Assembly: GCF_009674765.1 (NCBI RefSeq)
Contig: NZ_WKKF01000001.1
Coordinates: 1,612,001-1,676,000, forward strand
DNA from: Metabacillus idriensis
GTDB lineage: Bacteria > Bacillota > Bacilli > Bacillales > Bacillaceae
Direction: 5' to 3'
Length of the DNA stretch: 64,000 nucleotides
Position numbers and translations under genes: made by a program. The notes beneath the pieces were generated by a model. That model was not told the DNA's origin and searched no databases. It worked only from the letters and a program-made list of their open reading frames with translations. Shown here piece by piece: positions 44,247 to 53,887 of the stretch; the stretch's first letter is position 1, and each line of letters begins with the position of its first letter.

Positions 44247-45557
44247 CTATACTGTTTGTTTGCTGCGTACAAGATGGCTTGTACCAAAATGCTGAAAGAC
44301 ATTTTTTTCGGGCAGATCAAACACTTCTCTGCAAGCAAGCTGATTGATGATCTTAGCATTCCGGTAAGCGCCTAATCCAAGATCGGGTGCTCCTACTCCG
44401 TGAGTGTGCATTTCACCGTTTTGAATAAAGATTTTGTTTTCCCTTTTATCCTGCAGCTCTAGTTCATAATCTTTCGAGACAACTGGACGGTTTCTGCTGT
44501 CCCATTTCAAAAGATTTGATAGATTTCCAAAAGCGCTTGGCCATACAGTCTTATAGCCGGTCGCTGCTATGACGATATCTGAATGCAGGTTAAAGGCTTC
44601 CCCCTGCTCCCATTGATGACATTGTAAATTTAAATCTGAACTGGTTGCCGCAATATCAAGTACGGCTGTTTTGGCCAATAAGTGAACATCCGGCTTTTGC
44701 CCCGCAATCGTTCTTTCATATAAAAGATCATAGATTTCAGCAATCGTATCTGCACTGATTCCTTTATAAAGAGAATCCTGTTTTGGCACAATCGTATCCT
44801 TTAATTCCTGCGGAAGCTTGTAAAAGTATTCTGTGTAGTCAGGCGAAAAATGCTCAAGCCCAAGCTTCGAATACTCCATTGGGAAAAATCCTTCTGTACG
44901 TGTGAGCCAATTTAATTGATAGCCGTACTCATTTTGTTCTTTCAGCAGCTCCAGAAAAATTTCTGCTGCACTTTGACCAGAACCAATGACGGAAATCGTG
45001 TCAGCCTGCAAACTCTTTTTTTTCCTATGCAAAAATTCAGCCGAGTGAAAAAGATTGTCTGATTTCCCTCTTGCAGACCATTCTGGAATATTCGGAGCAC
45101 TTCCCATTCCAAGAACGACATGACGGGCTATAAAGCGTTCCATTTCCCCGGTGCAAACATCTTCAACAAGGACTTCGTATCCTTCAGTATGATGCAAAAC
45201 ATCTGCAACCCGCTTTCCGAATTTGCAGCTTTCAAGCTCTGCTGCTACCCACTGCAGATAGTGATTATATTCTCTGCGCGGAATATGGAACGATTCAAGA
45301 AAATAGAAATGATAAAGTCTTTTTTGATGATGAAGATAATTCAGAAAGCTGTATTTGCTTATCGGGTTAACCATGGAAACCGCATCAGCCAAAAATGGAA
45401 CCTGTAAGGTTGTCCCTTCGATCAAAAGTCCTTCATGCCAATTAAATTCGGGCTTTTGATCAAAAAAGAGCGCCTCTACATCCTCAACATTATCCAATAA
45501 TGCTGCCATTCCGAGATTAAACGGTCCAAGTCCTACTCCAATTACGTCATAAACCAT
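44247..45557 (-). CDS. rhbE: Flavin-dependent diamine/lysine N-hydroxylase (IucD/RhbE-like)
   Basis: 436 residues. FAD motif GVGLGPFNLGMAALL at the N-terminus, NADPH motif ISVIGSGQSAAEIFLELL in the middle and IVIAATGYKT near the end are the hallmarks of siderophore N-monooxygenases. It would hydroxylate 1,3-diaminopropane using NADPH and O2. ATG 45557 follows GGGGG; the start lies 11 bases inside the acetyltransferase gene, so the two are coupled. Confidence 0.9.
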   Translation of the reverse strand: MVYDVIGVGLGPFNLGMAALLDNVEDVEALFFDQKPEFNWHEGLLIEGTTLQVPFLADAVSMVNPISKYSFLNYLHHQKRLYHFYFLESFHIPRREYNHYLQWVAAELESCKFGKRVADVLHHTEGYEVLVEDVCTGEMERFIARHVVLGMGSAPNIPEWSARGKSDNLFHSAEFLHRKKKSLQADTISVIGSGQSAAEIFLELLKEQNEYGYQLNWLTRTEGFFPMEYSKLGLEHFSPDYTEYFYKLPQELKDTIVPKQDSLYKGISADTIAEIYDLLYERTIAGQKPDVHLLAKTAVLDIAATSSDLNLQCHQWEQGEAFNLHSDIVIAATGYKTVWPSAFGNLSNLLKWDSRNRPVVSKDYELELQDKRENKIFIQNGEMHTHGVGAPDLGLGAYRNAKIINQLACREVFDLPEKNVFQHFGTSHLVRSKQTV

Positions 45558-46098
45558 TCTCTGGCCCCCATTCGAAATCTTCTCTTTCACAAATCATGAA
45601 AAGTGCTTTTTTATCAGGCAGCTGAATTTCCTTTTGCGGAAAAAATCCGCATTTCTTGAAAACATGTATCATTTTCTTATTTCGGCTGTCAGGCTCAGCA
45701 ACGATCCTCTGTGTCCGTTTGTCTGTAAACATCTGTTTCATGATTTCATGGAGCATTGGCAGAGAAAGACCTTTACCAAGGTAAGAAGGATCACCGATCA
45801 GCAAATGAACACCCTGATCATAAGTCTCTGCTTCATAATAATCTCCAATGATGTCATCTTTTGCCCAATACGTTTCCCAATAGCTCATTGCCACACTGTC
45901 CAGATGCCCGATCCACAGCGTTTGATGATCATCCGCCAAAAGCTTTTTTAGATGCTTCGTATATTTGCTGAACGGAAAATCTTGATTCCAATAAGGAATG
46001 ACGTGAGGTTCATGGTGCCACTTATGAAGCATGGCAGCGTCATGTTCAAATTCGGCTTTTCGAAATGTTATGGATAAACCGGTCTCAAGCTGATTCAT
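45547..46098 (-). CDS. rhbD: IucB-type hydroxylamine acetyltransferase (RhbD-like)
   Basis: 183 residues, acetyltransf_8 type. KWHHEPHVIPYWNQ, GVHLLIGDPSYLGKGLSLP and RIVAEPDSRNKKMIHV match IucB/RhbD enzymes. It transfers an acyl group from acyl-CoA to N-hydroxydiaminopropane, making the hydroxamate. Its ATG overlaps the stop of the synthetase gene upstream (ATGA). A second enzyme of this type lies at 51759-52442. Confidence 0.9.
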   Translation of the reverse strand: MNQLETGLSITFRKAEFEHDAAMLHKWHHEPHVIPYWNQDFPFSKYTKHLKKLLADDHQTLWIGHLDSVAMSYWETYWAKDDIIGDYYEAETYDQGVHLLIGDPSYLGKGLSLPMLHEIMKQMFTDKRTQRIVAEPDSRNKKMIHVFKKCGFFPQKEIQLPDKKALFMICEREDFEWGPENGL

Positions 46099-47879
46099 TT
46101 CGTTGGAAAGGCCTCCTTTTTTGTCATTAAAGGGTTGCGCACTTGTACATAAACTGACTGCGTTTCAAGCGGTCCAACCAGTTCATCTAAATCATGAAAT
46201 CTCGTTAATAGATTTGCTTTGCAGGGCAAAGTGCCATTTTCAAGCAAGGTTTTCAGCAAAAGAGATGGATGATTTGCCGGAAGTGGCTGCTGTTCCAATT
46301 CCTCCCTGATCAGATTAAGAAGATCCTTCTCGTCTGCCAGATTTGCCGTGCCAAATGCATTTACAAGTCCAAATAAATGGTTGAAAAAGAAATAATAGCG
46401 CAATCGTTCATCTGCAACCGCGTCAGAACAAACCGTTTCACTTTTCAAACCGATTCCAGGGAGATACGAATTCAATTCATCATGTTTTGATTCGCAAAAG
46501 TAAAAGCCCTGATTGTCTCTATAAAAAAAGCGCGATGGATAACCATTTTCAAGCTTAACAACGCTGTTTTGCTGATGTGCTTCAAGCGCAATTCCCTTTT
46601 TAAAATAAAGCCAAAGAATCGGTTTTAAAGAGATAGCCAAATAGCGTTTCAGCCAGTCTGAGCTTATTTCCTTTGTTGATCGATTTTCCTTTTTAGATAG
46701 GTCACGAATGATGCTCGCAAGTCTTGATGATTGCGGCGAAATTCCGTCCTGACAAAGGGCAACTAGAGCTGTTGCTTGTTCCGCTCGTTTTTTATAAAAA
46801 GGATTTTCCCTGAGTATGACTTCAAAACCTGATTCTTTTTGATCGTGCATCTTTAATGTAATAAATGCAGGATCGTGAATGATTTCAAAATCAGGATAAT
46901 GCTCAGATAACTCAATTCCGAGCTGTGTGCCCATCAATTCTTTTACTTCTACTCCCCGTTCAAGCTCTTTTAACAGGTTCGCCCGGACAGAATTGGTGAT
47001 TTTGATGTTAAGTGAAAATTTGAGCATGAACTCTACATCCGGATGATAGACCGTCCGCAGAGATGAAGTTGCATAAAATGTCCGTCCCTGCCGTCCAAGA
47101 TTTTCAAGCTTCCCTGCTTGAATGAATTCTTGGACAGATGAGTCTCTAAGCAAATACTCTGCTTGCCACGGATGGATGGGAAGAAGCGCGTACTCATCCT
47201 CGCCCGCATACTTCTCTTTAAACGCATCATCGATCTCCGGGTCATCCTTGACAAGCTGCTTTATAAGGTCAATTGCTGACTTTGGCATTGTTGACTTTGA
47301 ATAAATGGACTCTGCATGAGCTCTAAAATAATGCAGCGGAAATGCTCCTTTTAATTCTGGTGAATACGTCTTAATATCCGAATCAGTCATTCCCTGTCTG
47401 CTTTTTGGTGTCGGATGAAGCAAATGGCCAAACAAAAGGGACTGTTCAGCTGCAATAAAATCAAATGAGGTTTGATACAGCTCTTCCTCATCTTTAGCTC
47501 GCTCTTCTAGAAATTGAGCCATGGATTCACAGCTTTGTTTGACTCGTAAAAGCAGTTCTTCGTTTTTTTCAGCTGAGTTTGAATCCAGTTCTTTCATCGT
47601 TTTTACAATGCATGTTATGTAATCGATTTCCTCATTTTCACAGTAAACTGGATATTCTAACAGGTGGCGCCCTGTCTCCGATAGATAGCTTGCAGGGATA
47701 TAAAGGTTAGAATTTTGCTTGTGTAAACGAACATGAATCCATTTTCCATTGTGCTTCTTTCTTAATGCAACAGGTGCACCTTCACTAAGATTCCCGCTGT
47801 TTGTTTCACGCAGAAAGCAATTTAAATAGCTTTGCAGAGTTGCTTTTTCAGCAAGAGCCATCGCTTCAAGTTTGTTCAT
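46095..47879 (-). CDS. rhbC: IucA/IucC-family NIS siderophore synthetase (RhbC-like)
   Basis: 594 residues. HPTPKSRQGM, LLPIHPWQAEYLL and HQQNSVVKLENGYPSRFFYR are core motifs of NIS synthetases, the last holding catalytic and binding residues. It probably adds the first hydroxamate arm to citrate. ATG 47879 is seven bases from AAGGAGG. The gene start overlaps the 3' end of the decarboxylase gene and its end overlaps rhbD. Confidence 0.92.
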   Translation of the reverse strand: MNKLEAMALAEKATLQSYLNCFLRETNSGNLSEGAPVALRKKHNGKWIHVRLHKQNSNLYIPASYLSETGRHLLEYPVYCENEEIDYITCIVKTMKELDSNSAEKNEELLLRVKQSCESMAQFLEERAKDEEELYQTSFDFIAAEQSLLFGHLLHPTPKSRQGMTDSDIKTYSPELKGAFPLHYFRAHAESIYSKSTMPKSAIDLIKQLVKDDPEIDDAFKEKYAGEDEYALLPIHPWQAEYLLRDSSVQEFIQAGKLENLGRQGRTFYATSSLRTVYHPDVEFMLKFSLNIKITNSVRANLLKELERGVEVKELMGTQLGIELSEHYPDFEIIHDPAFITLKMHDQKESGFEVILRENPFYKKRAEQATALVALCQDGISPQSSRLASIIRDLSKKENRSTKEISSDWLKRYLAISLKPILWLYFKKGIALEAHQQNSVVKLENGYPSRFFYRDNQGFYFCESKHDELNSYLPGIGLKSETVCSDAVADERLRYYFFFNHLFGLVNAFGTANLADEKDLLNLIREELEQQPLPANHPSLLLKTLLENGTLPCKANLLTRFHDLDELVGPLETQSVYVQVRNPLMTKKEAFPTK

Positions 47880-49386
47880 CATGCAGCCTCCTTGTTTCAT
47901 CTTCTCCGATTTCTTTCATTCTTCTGATGATTTTTTCAACATCACTCATTTTTGTTAATGGATTCAAAAAGGTGAATTTCAGACAAGCATTGCCGTCCAC
48001 CTTCGTCCGGGCTATGATCACTTCTCCATTTTTCAGAAGAATTTCCCGGATTTGATAGTTTAATTGATTGAGCTGCCCATTTGTTAAAAAGCCTGTCCCG
48101 ATGTATCTGAAAACAACTGTGCTCAGTTCAGGGTGGTGATAGACACTGAATTCACGTTCTTTTTTCAGCAGCTCATACGTTTTCTGCGATACAAGCAGCG
48201 TGTGATCAATCATCTCTTCCCAGTCTTCTTTTCCAACTAATTGAAAGGACAGAAACGGTTTCAGTGCATCAAAGCGTCTTGTAGTCTGAATGGATTTAGA
48301 AACTAAATTCGGGATATCATCTTCCTCGTCTTCAATTGGATTCAAGTAATCCGCATGATGTCTGATTAATGAAAATGACTCCCTGTTCTTTACCAGAAAT
48401 GCTCCGCAGCTGATTGGCTGATAAAACATTTTATGAAAATCGACTGTAATGGAATCTGCTTTCTCTAAACCTGCAAGTTTATGCTTATGGGTATCTGATA
48501 AGACCAGCCCGCCTCCATAAGCAGCATCTGCATGAAACCACAGGCCATGTTCTATAGCCAGGCTGCTCATTTCCGCAAGCGGATCGATGCTGCCAAAGTC
48601 TGTTGTTCCTGCTGTTCCGATCAGAGCAAAAGGCAAGTCCCCCTTCTGTTTCAGATCGTCAATGCATGAAGCTAAATCATCCATACACATTCGGTACTTA
48701 TCATCCGCTTTTACTAAAACAACAGAATCTTCACCTAATCCTAATATTGACGCTGCCTGCTGTACTGAAAAATGGGCTGCTTCTGAGCAGAGGATTTTCA
48801 GACGATGCTGCTCAGGGTGAAGACCCTTTTTTTTACTATTCCAGTTCCAAAATTTTAAAGCAGCACGTTCTCTTGCAAGCAGCAGCCCCATTAAATTAGA
48901 CTGCGTTCCGCCGCTTGTCATCACACCATCTCCATCAGGAAGCCCGAACATCCCGCACAGTCCATTCATAACATACTGCTCAACCATAGTAGCTGCGCCG
49001 CTTTGATCCCATGAATCCATGGATTGGTTTAAGCCGGAAATAATGGCTTCAGCTGCTAAACCGGGAATCATTGGCGGACAGTGAAGATGTGCAGCAGTTG
49101 ATGGATGGCTGACATGAATGGTATTTGAAGTGATGGTAGCCGTAAGCTTTTCATATACCGTTTGCTCATTTTGATTCGTTTTAGGCTGAAAGACTGGAAA
49201 ATCTTGATCTAATTCCTTCTTCACGTCAAAAGGACTCAAACCGCTGTATGGATCCTTGGATGCCATTATCCTTTTAACGGAGTTCATCGCATGCGTCATT
49301 TGATTTTCATAATGTTCAAAGCTTGATTGATGATTTGATAAAAATATATGTTCAAAAGCTGTTTTTTCTTTGACTGCTGACATCAT
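47866..49386 (-). CDS. rhbB: L-2,4-diaminobutyrate decarboxylase (RhbB-like)
   Basis: 506 residues, PLP-dependent group II decarboxylase. HADAAYGGGLVLS and TVDFHKMFYQPISCGAF hold the PLP-contacting Asp and the Lys that binds PLP. It converts 2,4-diaminobutyrate to 1,3-diaminopropane, the backbone of schizokinen and rhizobactin 1021. ATG 49386 has GGATGTGG upstream. It lies 12 bases after rhbA. Confidence 0.92.
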   Translation of the reverse strand: MMSAVKEKTAFEHIFLSNHQSSFEHYENQMTHAMNSVKRIMASKDPYSGLSPFDVKKELDQDFPVFQPKTNQNEQTVYEKLTATITSNTIHVSHPSTAAHLHCPPMIPGLAAEAIISGLNQSMDSWDQSGAATMVEQYVMNGLCGMFGLPDGDGVMTSGGTQSNLMGLLLARERAALKFWNWNSKKKGLHPEQHRLKILCSEAAHFSVQQAASILGLGEDSVVLVKADDKYRMCMDDLASCIDDLKQKGDLPFALIGTAGTTDFGSIDPLAEMSSLAIEHGLWFHADAAYGGGLVLSDTHKHKLAGLEKADSITVDFHKMFYQPISCGAFLVKNRESFSLIRHHADYLNPIEDEEDDIPNLVSKSIQTTRRFDALKPFLSFQLVGKEDWEEMIDHTLLVSQKTYELLKKEREFSVYHHPELSTVVFRYIGTGFLTNGQLNQLNYQIREILLKNGEVIIARTKVDGNACLKFTFLNPLTKMSDVEKIIRRMKEIGEDETRRLHDEQT

Positions 49387-49398
49387 ATAATCCACATC

Positions 49399-50751
49399 CT
49401 AAACTAAACTTGGGCTGAGTGTTCTTTCTGCGGCTTTAACAGATTCGAAGAATATATCACATACCGTGTCTAGCTGTTCTTTTGAAATAATCAGCGGCGG
49501 CAAGAAACGGACCACACTCCCAAAGCGCCCCCCAAGCTCAAGGATAAGCCCTCGTTTAAAGCATTCCTGCTGGATAAGCTTCGCGAGCTTCGGATGCGCA
49601 GGATAACTCCCAATGGCATCTGCAGCTGCGGTTTTATCTACAATTTCAGCGCCTACCATCAGTCCTAATCCCCGAACATCTCCAATAGACGATACTTCTT
49701 GCTTCATTTGTTTTAAGCGCAGCATTAAGAAATCGCCAAGCAGTGCTGCCTGTTCATCAAGCTTTTCCTGCTTAATAAATTTCATTGTGGCTGTACCGGC
49801 AGCAATCGCAATCTGATTCCCGCGGAAAGTGCCTGAATGTGCTCCCGGTTCCCATTGATCAAGATCTTTATGATAAACAACAACTGCTAAAGGCAGTGTT
49901 CCTCCGATAGCTTTTGAAAGAACAACAACATCAGGGTTGATGTCAGCATGTTCAAAGGCAAACATTTTCCCAGTGCGGCCAAAGCCTGTCTGCACTTCAT
50001 CGATGATGAGAGGAATTTGCTGTTCATTTGAAATCTTTCGTACTTGTCTTACCCATTCATCAGGAGCTGGAATGGCGCCGCCTTCCCCTTGCACAATTTC
50101 CATGACCATGCCCGCAGGTTTCACAATACCCGATTCCGGATCGTTCAGAGTGCGGTCAATAAAAGTGGAACCGATTGCTGCACCCTCGTCTCCTCCTATG
50201 CCAAACGGACAGCGGTACGAATAGGGATATGGCAGAAAGTGAACGTCAGACATTAAATTGGGTATTTTGCTTTTCGGTCCAAGGTTGCCCATTAGACTAA
50301 GCGAACCATTTGTCATTCCGTGATAACCGCCCTGGAAGGATAGCATGCCGCCTCTGCCAGTTGCTGTTTTTACAAGTTTCATTGCCGCTTCTATCGCATC
50401 AGAGCCTGAAGGACCGCAAAATTGGATTTTCGCATTTTCAGCAAATTTTTTCGGAAGAGCGTCGAACAGTTCCTCAACGAACTCTTCTTTCATTGGTGTA
50501 GTAAGATCGAGCGTATGAAGCGGGCGCTTGCCTTTTATCACATTTTCCATTGCTTCTATCACAACCGGATGATTGTGTCCAAGTGCCAGAGTGCCTGCCC
50601 CTGCCAAGCAATCTATGTAGGTTTTATTCTCAACATCTTTCACATAAATCCCTTCTGCCTCACTGATCGCGATTGGAATTCTGCGCGGATAAGACCTTGC
50701 ATTCGATTCTCTCTTGCGCTGGCTGCTTAAGTAAAACTCATTCGTTAGCAT
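49399..50751 (-). CDS. rhbA: Diaminobutyrate-2-oxoglutarate aminotransferase (RhbA-like)
   Basis: 450 residues, class III aminotransferase. FCGPSGSDAIEAAMKLVKTA, LIIDEVQTGFGRTG and the PLP lysine in VVLSKAIGGTLPL are present. It makes L-2,4-diaminobutyrate from aspartate semialdehyde and glutamate, feeding the decarboxylase next to it. AAGGTGATT precedes the ATG. A Fur-like box (50773-50791) sits just upstream, so this gene is first in an iron-repressed unit running to rhbF. Confidence 0.93.
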   Translation of the reverse strand: MLTNEFYLSSQRKRESNARSYPRRIPIAISEAEGIYVKDVENKTYIDCLAGAGTLALGHNHPVVIEAMENVIKGKRPLHTLDLTTPMKEEFVEELFDALPKKFAENAKIQFCGPSGSDAIEAAMKLVKTATGRGGMLSFQGGYHGMTNGSLSLMGNLGPKSKIPNLMSDVHFLPYPYSYRCPFGIGGDEGAAIGSTFIDRTLNDPESGIVKPAGMVMEIVQGEGGAIPAPDEWVRQVRKISNEQQIPLIIDEVQTGFGRTGKMFAFEHADINPDVVVLSKAIGGTLPLAVVVYHKDLDQWEPGAHSGTFRGNQIAIAAGTATMKFIKQEKLDEQAALLGDFLMLRLKQMKQEVSSIGDVRGLGLMVGAEIVDKTAAADAIGSYPAHPKLAKLIQQECFKRGLILELGGRFGSVVRFLPPLIISKEQLDTVCDIFFESVKAAERTLSPSLV

Positions 50752-50772
50752 AAATAATCACCTTTCTTATTT

Positions 50773-50791
50773 GAAAATAATTCTCATTCTC
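50773..50791. promoter_or_regulatory. Fur box upstream of rhbA
   Basis: GAAAATAATTCTCATTCTC matches 15 of 19 positions of the Fur consensus GATAATGATTATCATTATC. It lies in the gap between the esterase stop and rhbA start. Confidence 0.65.
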
Positions 50792-50802
50792 ATTTAAAAA
50801 AA

Positions 50803-51762
50803 TTAAAAATTTTTTCTCAGCAAACTTTTCAGCTGACTGGTCAAATCTATCATCGCAAGATCTGCCCTGTTTACTTGTCCGATCATATTTGGAAAACTGT
50901 GAACAAGCTGTTCATAATACAAATATGTGACAGGAATTTCAGCATCTGCAAGCTTTTCAGCATACAGCTTTCCTTCATCCCTTAACGGATCATATTCAAC
51001 CGTCACAATCATTGCCGGAGGGACGCTTGCATTTACAGCAAGGAGAGGTGATGCATATGGATTCTTTCCCTGTTCTTGATCGCTTAAATAATGATTCCAA
51101 AACCATTCCATTTTTTCTTTCGTCAGATTAAACGAATAGCCAGAACGATAGGATTCTGTGTCAAAATTGTGATTCAATACAGGAGTGATTAAAACCTGCA
51201 ATATAAACGTCTGTTTTCCCTGATCACTTATCCAATTGACAGCTGCTGCTGCAAGATTTGCTCCGGATGATTCTCCTCCAATTGCAAGTTGTGCTGGATT
51301 CCCATTCCATTTTGAGATGTTTTGAGGAACCCACTCTGAAACAGCAAGAACATCCATAAGCGCTGCAGGAAATGGGTGCTCAGGCGCAAGCCGGTAACCG
51401 ACGGACACAATCAGGCAATTGGCGTTTTTTGCAAAATACCGGCACATGGAATCTGCACTGTCAAGATCTCCAAATACCCAACCTCCGCCATGCATAAATA
51501 TCAATACAGGCAGCAGTTCCGATGACTTTGGCTGATAAATTCTTACTGGAATTATATGATCAGCTGATTGTATCTTTTCGTTGTGAATCATTAAGTCGTT
51601 CATTTCAATCCTTTGAAAAAATGTTCGTGCTTCCTTATAAAAATACCTTGACTGCAGTGCAGATAACTCGCTTAATGGAGGGTGTTTGAGTTCAGCCATT
51701 CTTGCACCTATTCTGTTCAGCAGTTCTTTCATATCATCATCAATCGGGAGAAAAGTTTTCAC
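50803..51762 (-). CDS. Alpha/beta hydrolase of the hormone-sensitive-lipase family
   Basis: 319 residues. HGGGWVFGDL (oxyanion hole, 91-94), GGESSGANLA with nucleophile S165, EYDPLRDEG (Asp) and LVHSFPNM (His) complete the catalytic triad. It hydrolyses esters or amides of small acyl substrates. It overlaps the acyltransferase gene upstream by ATGA, and the pair sits in front of the siderophore operon. A role in siderophore maturation or acyl-chain removal is inferred from position only. Confidence 0.83.
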   Translation of the reverse strand: MKTFLPIDDDMKELLNRIGARMAELKHPPLSELSALQSRYFYKEARTFFQRIEMNDLMIHNEKIQSADHIIPVRIYQPKSSELLPVLIFMHGGGWVFGDLDSADSMCRYFAKNANCLIVSVGYRLAPEHPFPAALMDVLAVSEWVPQNISKWNGNPAQLAIGGESSGANLAAAAVNWISDQGKQTFILQVLITPVLNHNFDTESYRSGYSFNLTKEKMEWFWNHYLSDQEQGKNPYASPLLAVNASVPPAMIVTVEYDPLRDEGKLYAEKLADAEIPVTYLYYEQLVHSFPNMIGQVNRADLAMIDLTSQLKSLLRKNF

Positions 51763-52442
51763 ATATTGCTCCTGCCTTCCACATTTAATAGCTTAATATC
51801 TTCACTTGGAAGTTTGATAAAAGTTACTTTTTTACTGGACATATAATCATTAAAACGATCATGTTCACCTATTACGAGTGCAGCTTTTTTGTGAGGGAGC
51901 AAAATGGTATCCGCAACATATCCGCCAATCTCTTTTAAAATTGGAATGACGATCCGGTTTCTTATATCAGGTTCGCCAATGATTCTTCTTGATCGGAATT
52001 TTTTCATAAGAAATGCAGTCATCGCCCTGACAATCATTAAGCCATCCTCTTTATTTAAAAGCTCTCTTGGCCCAATTAATAAATGCATGCCAAGATCACC
52101 CGGTTCTGCCTGATAAAAGTCTCTAATTGAATCATGCTGGATCGAATAAGCAATGAGATAACCTGCAGGCAAGTCATCTACAAAACATAGATACACTCGT
52201 TTGTGCTCTGCTTTGACTGAGCGTTCTAAATAAGCATAAAAATCTTCTTTACTCACATTCAGCTTCCAGAAAGGAGCAATATGGGGCTGATGCATCCAGA
52301 CATATAAAATCTCTAAATCTGTTATTTTCACCGGACGAAGTGAAATGGTATGATTTAACTCTCTGTCCTCTATGACGGCTTCAAATTCATATAGCGTTTC
52401 TATAGGATTCAGCTCCTTACTTCCTTGTAAGTGAATACACAT
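51759..52442 (-). CDS. Second IucB-type siderophore acyltransferase
   Basis: About 227 residues. WMHQPHIAPFWKL, GDLGMHLLIGPRELL and RIIGEPDIRNRIVIPI are the same three motifs as in RhbD, so it acylates a hydroxylamine or amine. A Fur-like box and sigma-A promoter lie upstream. The start is uncertain: ATG 52442 coincides with the expected transcription start and has no Shine-Dalgarno, while AAGGAG about 30 bases downstream has no ordinary start codon after it. A second acyltransferase allows an unequal or lipid-bearing product, as in rhizobactin 1021. Confidence 0.78.
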   Translation of the reverse strand: MCIHLQGSKELNPIETLYEFEAVIEDRELNHTISLRPVKITDLEILYVWMHQPHIAPFWKLNVSKEDFYAYLERSVKAEHKRVYLCFVDDLPAGYLIAYSIQHDSIRDFYQAEPGDLGMHLLIGPRELLNKEDGLMIVRAMTAFLMKKFRSRRIIGEPDIRNRIVIPILKEIGGYVADTILLPHKKAALVIGEHDRFNDYMSSKKVTFIKLPSEDIKLLNVEGRSNM

Positions 52443-52444
52443 GA

Positions 52445-52474
52445 ATCTTAATTGAAAATGATTATCAATGTCAA
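52445..52474 (-). promoter_or_regulatory. Iron-regulated promoter: Fur box between -35 and -10
   Basis: In the minus direction: TTGACA (52469-52474), an 18-base spacer, then TAAGAT (52445-52450). TGAAAATGATTATCAATGT (52453-52471) fills the spacer and resembles the Fur consensus GATAATGATTATCATTATC at most positions. Confidence 0.65.
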
Positions 52475-52571
52475 TGACTTCTGAAAAATCAGTCATTCCT
52501 GCCTATGCATTCTTTATAAATAATCTTTCATTCTAGAACATCATACCTATGCTTTATTTACATATTCTCAC

Positions 52572-52600
52572 AAAAAAAGAACAGAATTTAATCTGTTCTT
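52572..52600 (-). terminator. Intrinsic terminator of a GNAT gene
   Basis: Stem AAGAACAGA / TCTGTTCTT followed by T-rich sequence; it overlaps the last codons of the gene. Confidence 0.8.
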
Positions 52601-53043
52601 CCGTTTTGAAGCAATGTTATCCTTACACCGGGAGCTACTTCAATTTCTTTTGTTTTTTCAAATCCAAAAGATTGATAAAGTGCTATTGCAGGGAAATTCT
52701 TTGATCCAGTAGATACTGTCACTCTTTTATTCAAATTCTTTTTTAAAAGATAATCAAGCAGAGTAGAAGCCATTCCTAATCGAAAAAAGCCAGGATGAAC
52801 CACTAGTCTGCATATATTGAGAGCTTCTTCCCCCCTTTCATAAGACAGTACTCCGCGAATATCATTTTCCAACATGCAGCCAATAAAGGTTTCTGTTGAA
52901 GCAGCAATGTCCTTTGGGGTTTCTTTAAGCTGTGGGATATCTCTGAACCCGATTATTTCTGCTTCAATTAGGTAAGCAGGGATTTGTATTCCCAGAATTT
53001 TTTCTGCTGTGCTGTAATCTCTATGGTTTAGGTGTTTAATCAT
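52588..53043 (-). CDS. GNAT-family N-acetyltransferase
   Basis: 151 residues. LVVHPGFFRLGMASTLLDYL is motif A with the acetyl-CoA loop RLGMAS, and NFPAIALYQSFGFEKTKEIE the following helix and strand. Substrate unknown. Monocistronic, between the siderophore locus and the thiamine operon, and without an obvious link to either. Confidence 0.82.
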   Translation of the reverse strand: MIKHLNHRDYSTAEKILGIQIPAYLIEAEIIGFRDIPQLKETPKDIAASTETFIGCMLENDIRGVLSYERGEEALNICRLVVHPGFFRLGMASTLLDYLLKKNLNKRVTVSTGSKNFPAIALYQSFGFEKTKEIEVAPGVRITLLQNGRTD

Positions 53044-53187
53044 TTTATCCGCTCCACTTTACATAATAATATTATTGATGCATTTTATTAAAAAAAATCT
53101 TCCTCTCTTAATTCTATGCTTTTTCTTTTAATCCTTTTTAAACGATTTAACATTCTAGTCAACATCAAAGTTATAAAAAATTAACAA

Positions 53188-53227
53188 ACAAAAAACGTGC
53201 AAATCTTGAGAATGATTTGCACGTTTT
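53188..53227 (-). terminator. Intrinsic terminator of the thi operon
   Basis: 14-pair stem AAAACGTGCAAATC / GATTTGCACGTTTT; T-rich on the minus-direction side. Confidence 0.87.
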
Positions 53228-53230
53228 CTA

Positions 53231-53887
53231 TTACTCTGAAATTCCAGCAACTGCTTTCTTCAATGCAGAAGAACTTTCAAACACATCTGCCGCAAGACTG
53301 ATCGCAGTAATAACGGATATTCCATCTGCACCTGCTTCAATAACTGCTCGAGCATTGCCTTCATTAATTCCGCCAATGCCAACAATCGGAATCCTTATAT
53401 CGCTTTTCCTTACTTCTTCAATTAGAGAAGTTCCTTTAACAGGTTCAGCGTCTGCCTTTGTAAGTGTCGGATAAATGGGTCCAGCCCCGATATAATCAGC
53501 TCCATCAGCAATAGCCTTCTTTACTTCCCAAAGCGTATGAGCTGAGACACCTACTATTTTTCCTTCACCTAATTTCTTTCTGACTGTACTTGCATCTTCA
53601 TCATCCTGTCCGATATGAACCCCATCCGCGTTCAAAGTAAGAGCGAGTTCTATGTCATCGTTTACGATAAATGGAATGGCATGCTCTTTGCATCGATTCT
53701 GCAATTTCTGTGCCAGGTTCATTTTTTCAGTTCCTGTAAGAGCGCCTTCTCCCTTTTCCCTGAACTGAAACATCGTAATGCCTCCATCTATGGCTTTCAG
53801 GAGGACTTTTTCAGGGTCTTCCTTACAGTTTGTGCTTCCCATGATAAAATACAGCTGGAGTTTTGAACGCATTTCCTCATTCCACAT
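53231..53887 (-). CDS. thiE: Thiamine-phosphate synthase
   Basis: 218 residues. [34 protein letters not shown] and [19 protein letters not shown] are the substrate and phosphate-binding motifs. It couples hydroxymethylpyrimidine diphosphate with thiazole phosphate to thiamine phosphate. It is third in the thiM-thiD-thiE operon; the start overlaps thiD by 11 bases and has GAGGAG upstream. Confidence 0.95.
   Translation of the reverse strand: MWNEEMRSKLQLYFIMGSTNCKEDPEKVLLKAIDGGITMFQFREKGEGALTGTEKMNLAQKLQNRCKEHAIPFIVNDDIELALTLNADGVHIGQDDEDASTVRKKLGEGKIVGVSAHTLWEVKKAIADGADYIGAGPIYPTLTKADAEPVKGTSLIEEVRKSDIRIPIVGIGGINEGNARAVIEAGADGISVITAISLAADVFESSSALKKAVAGISE

Noticed and set aside
44234-44359. 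N-terminal extension of the rhbF synthetase
   Set aside because: The extra 42 codons lie inside rhbE, have no ribosome site, and do not resemble IucA/IucC proteins.
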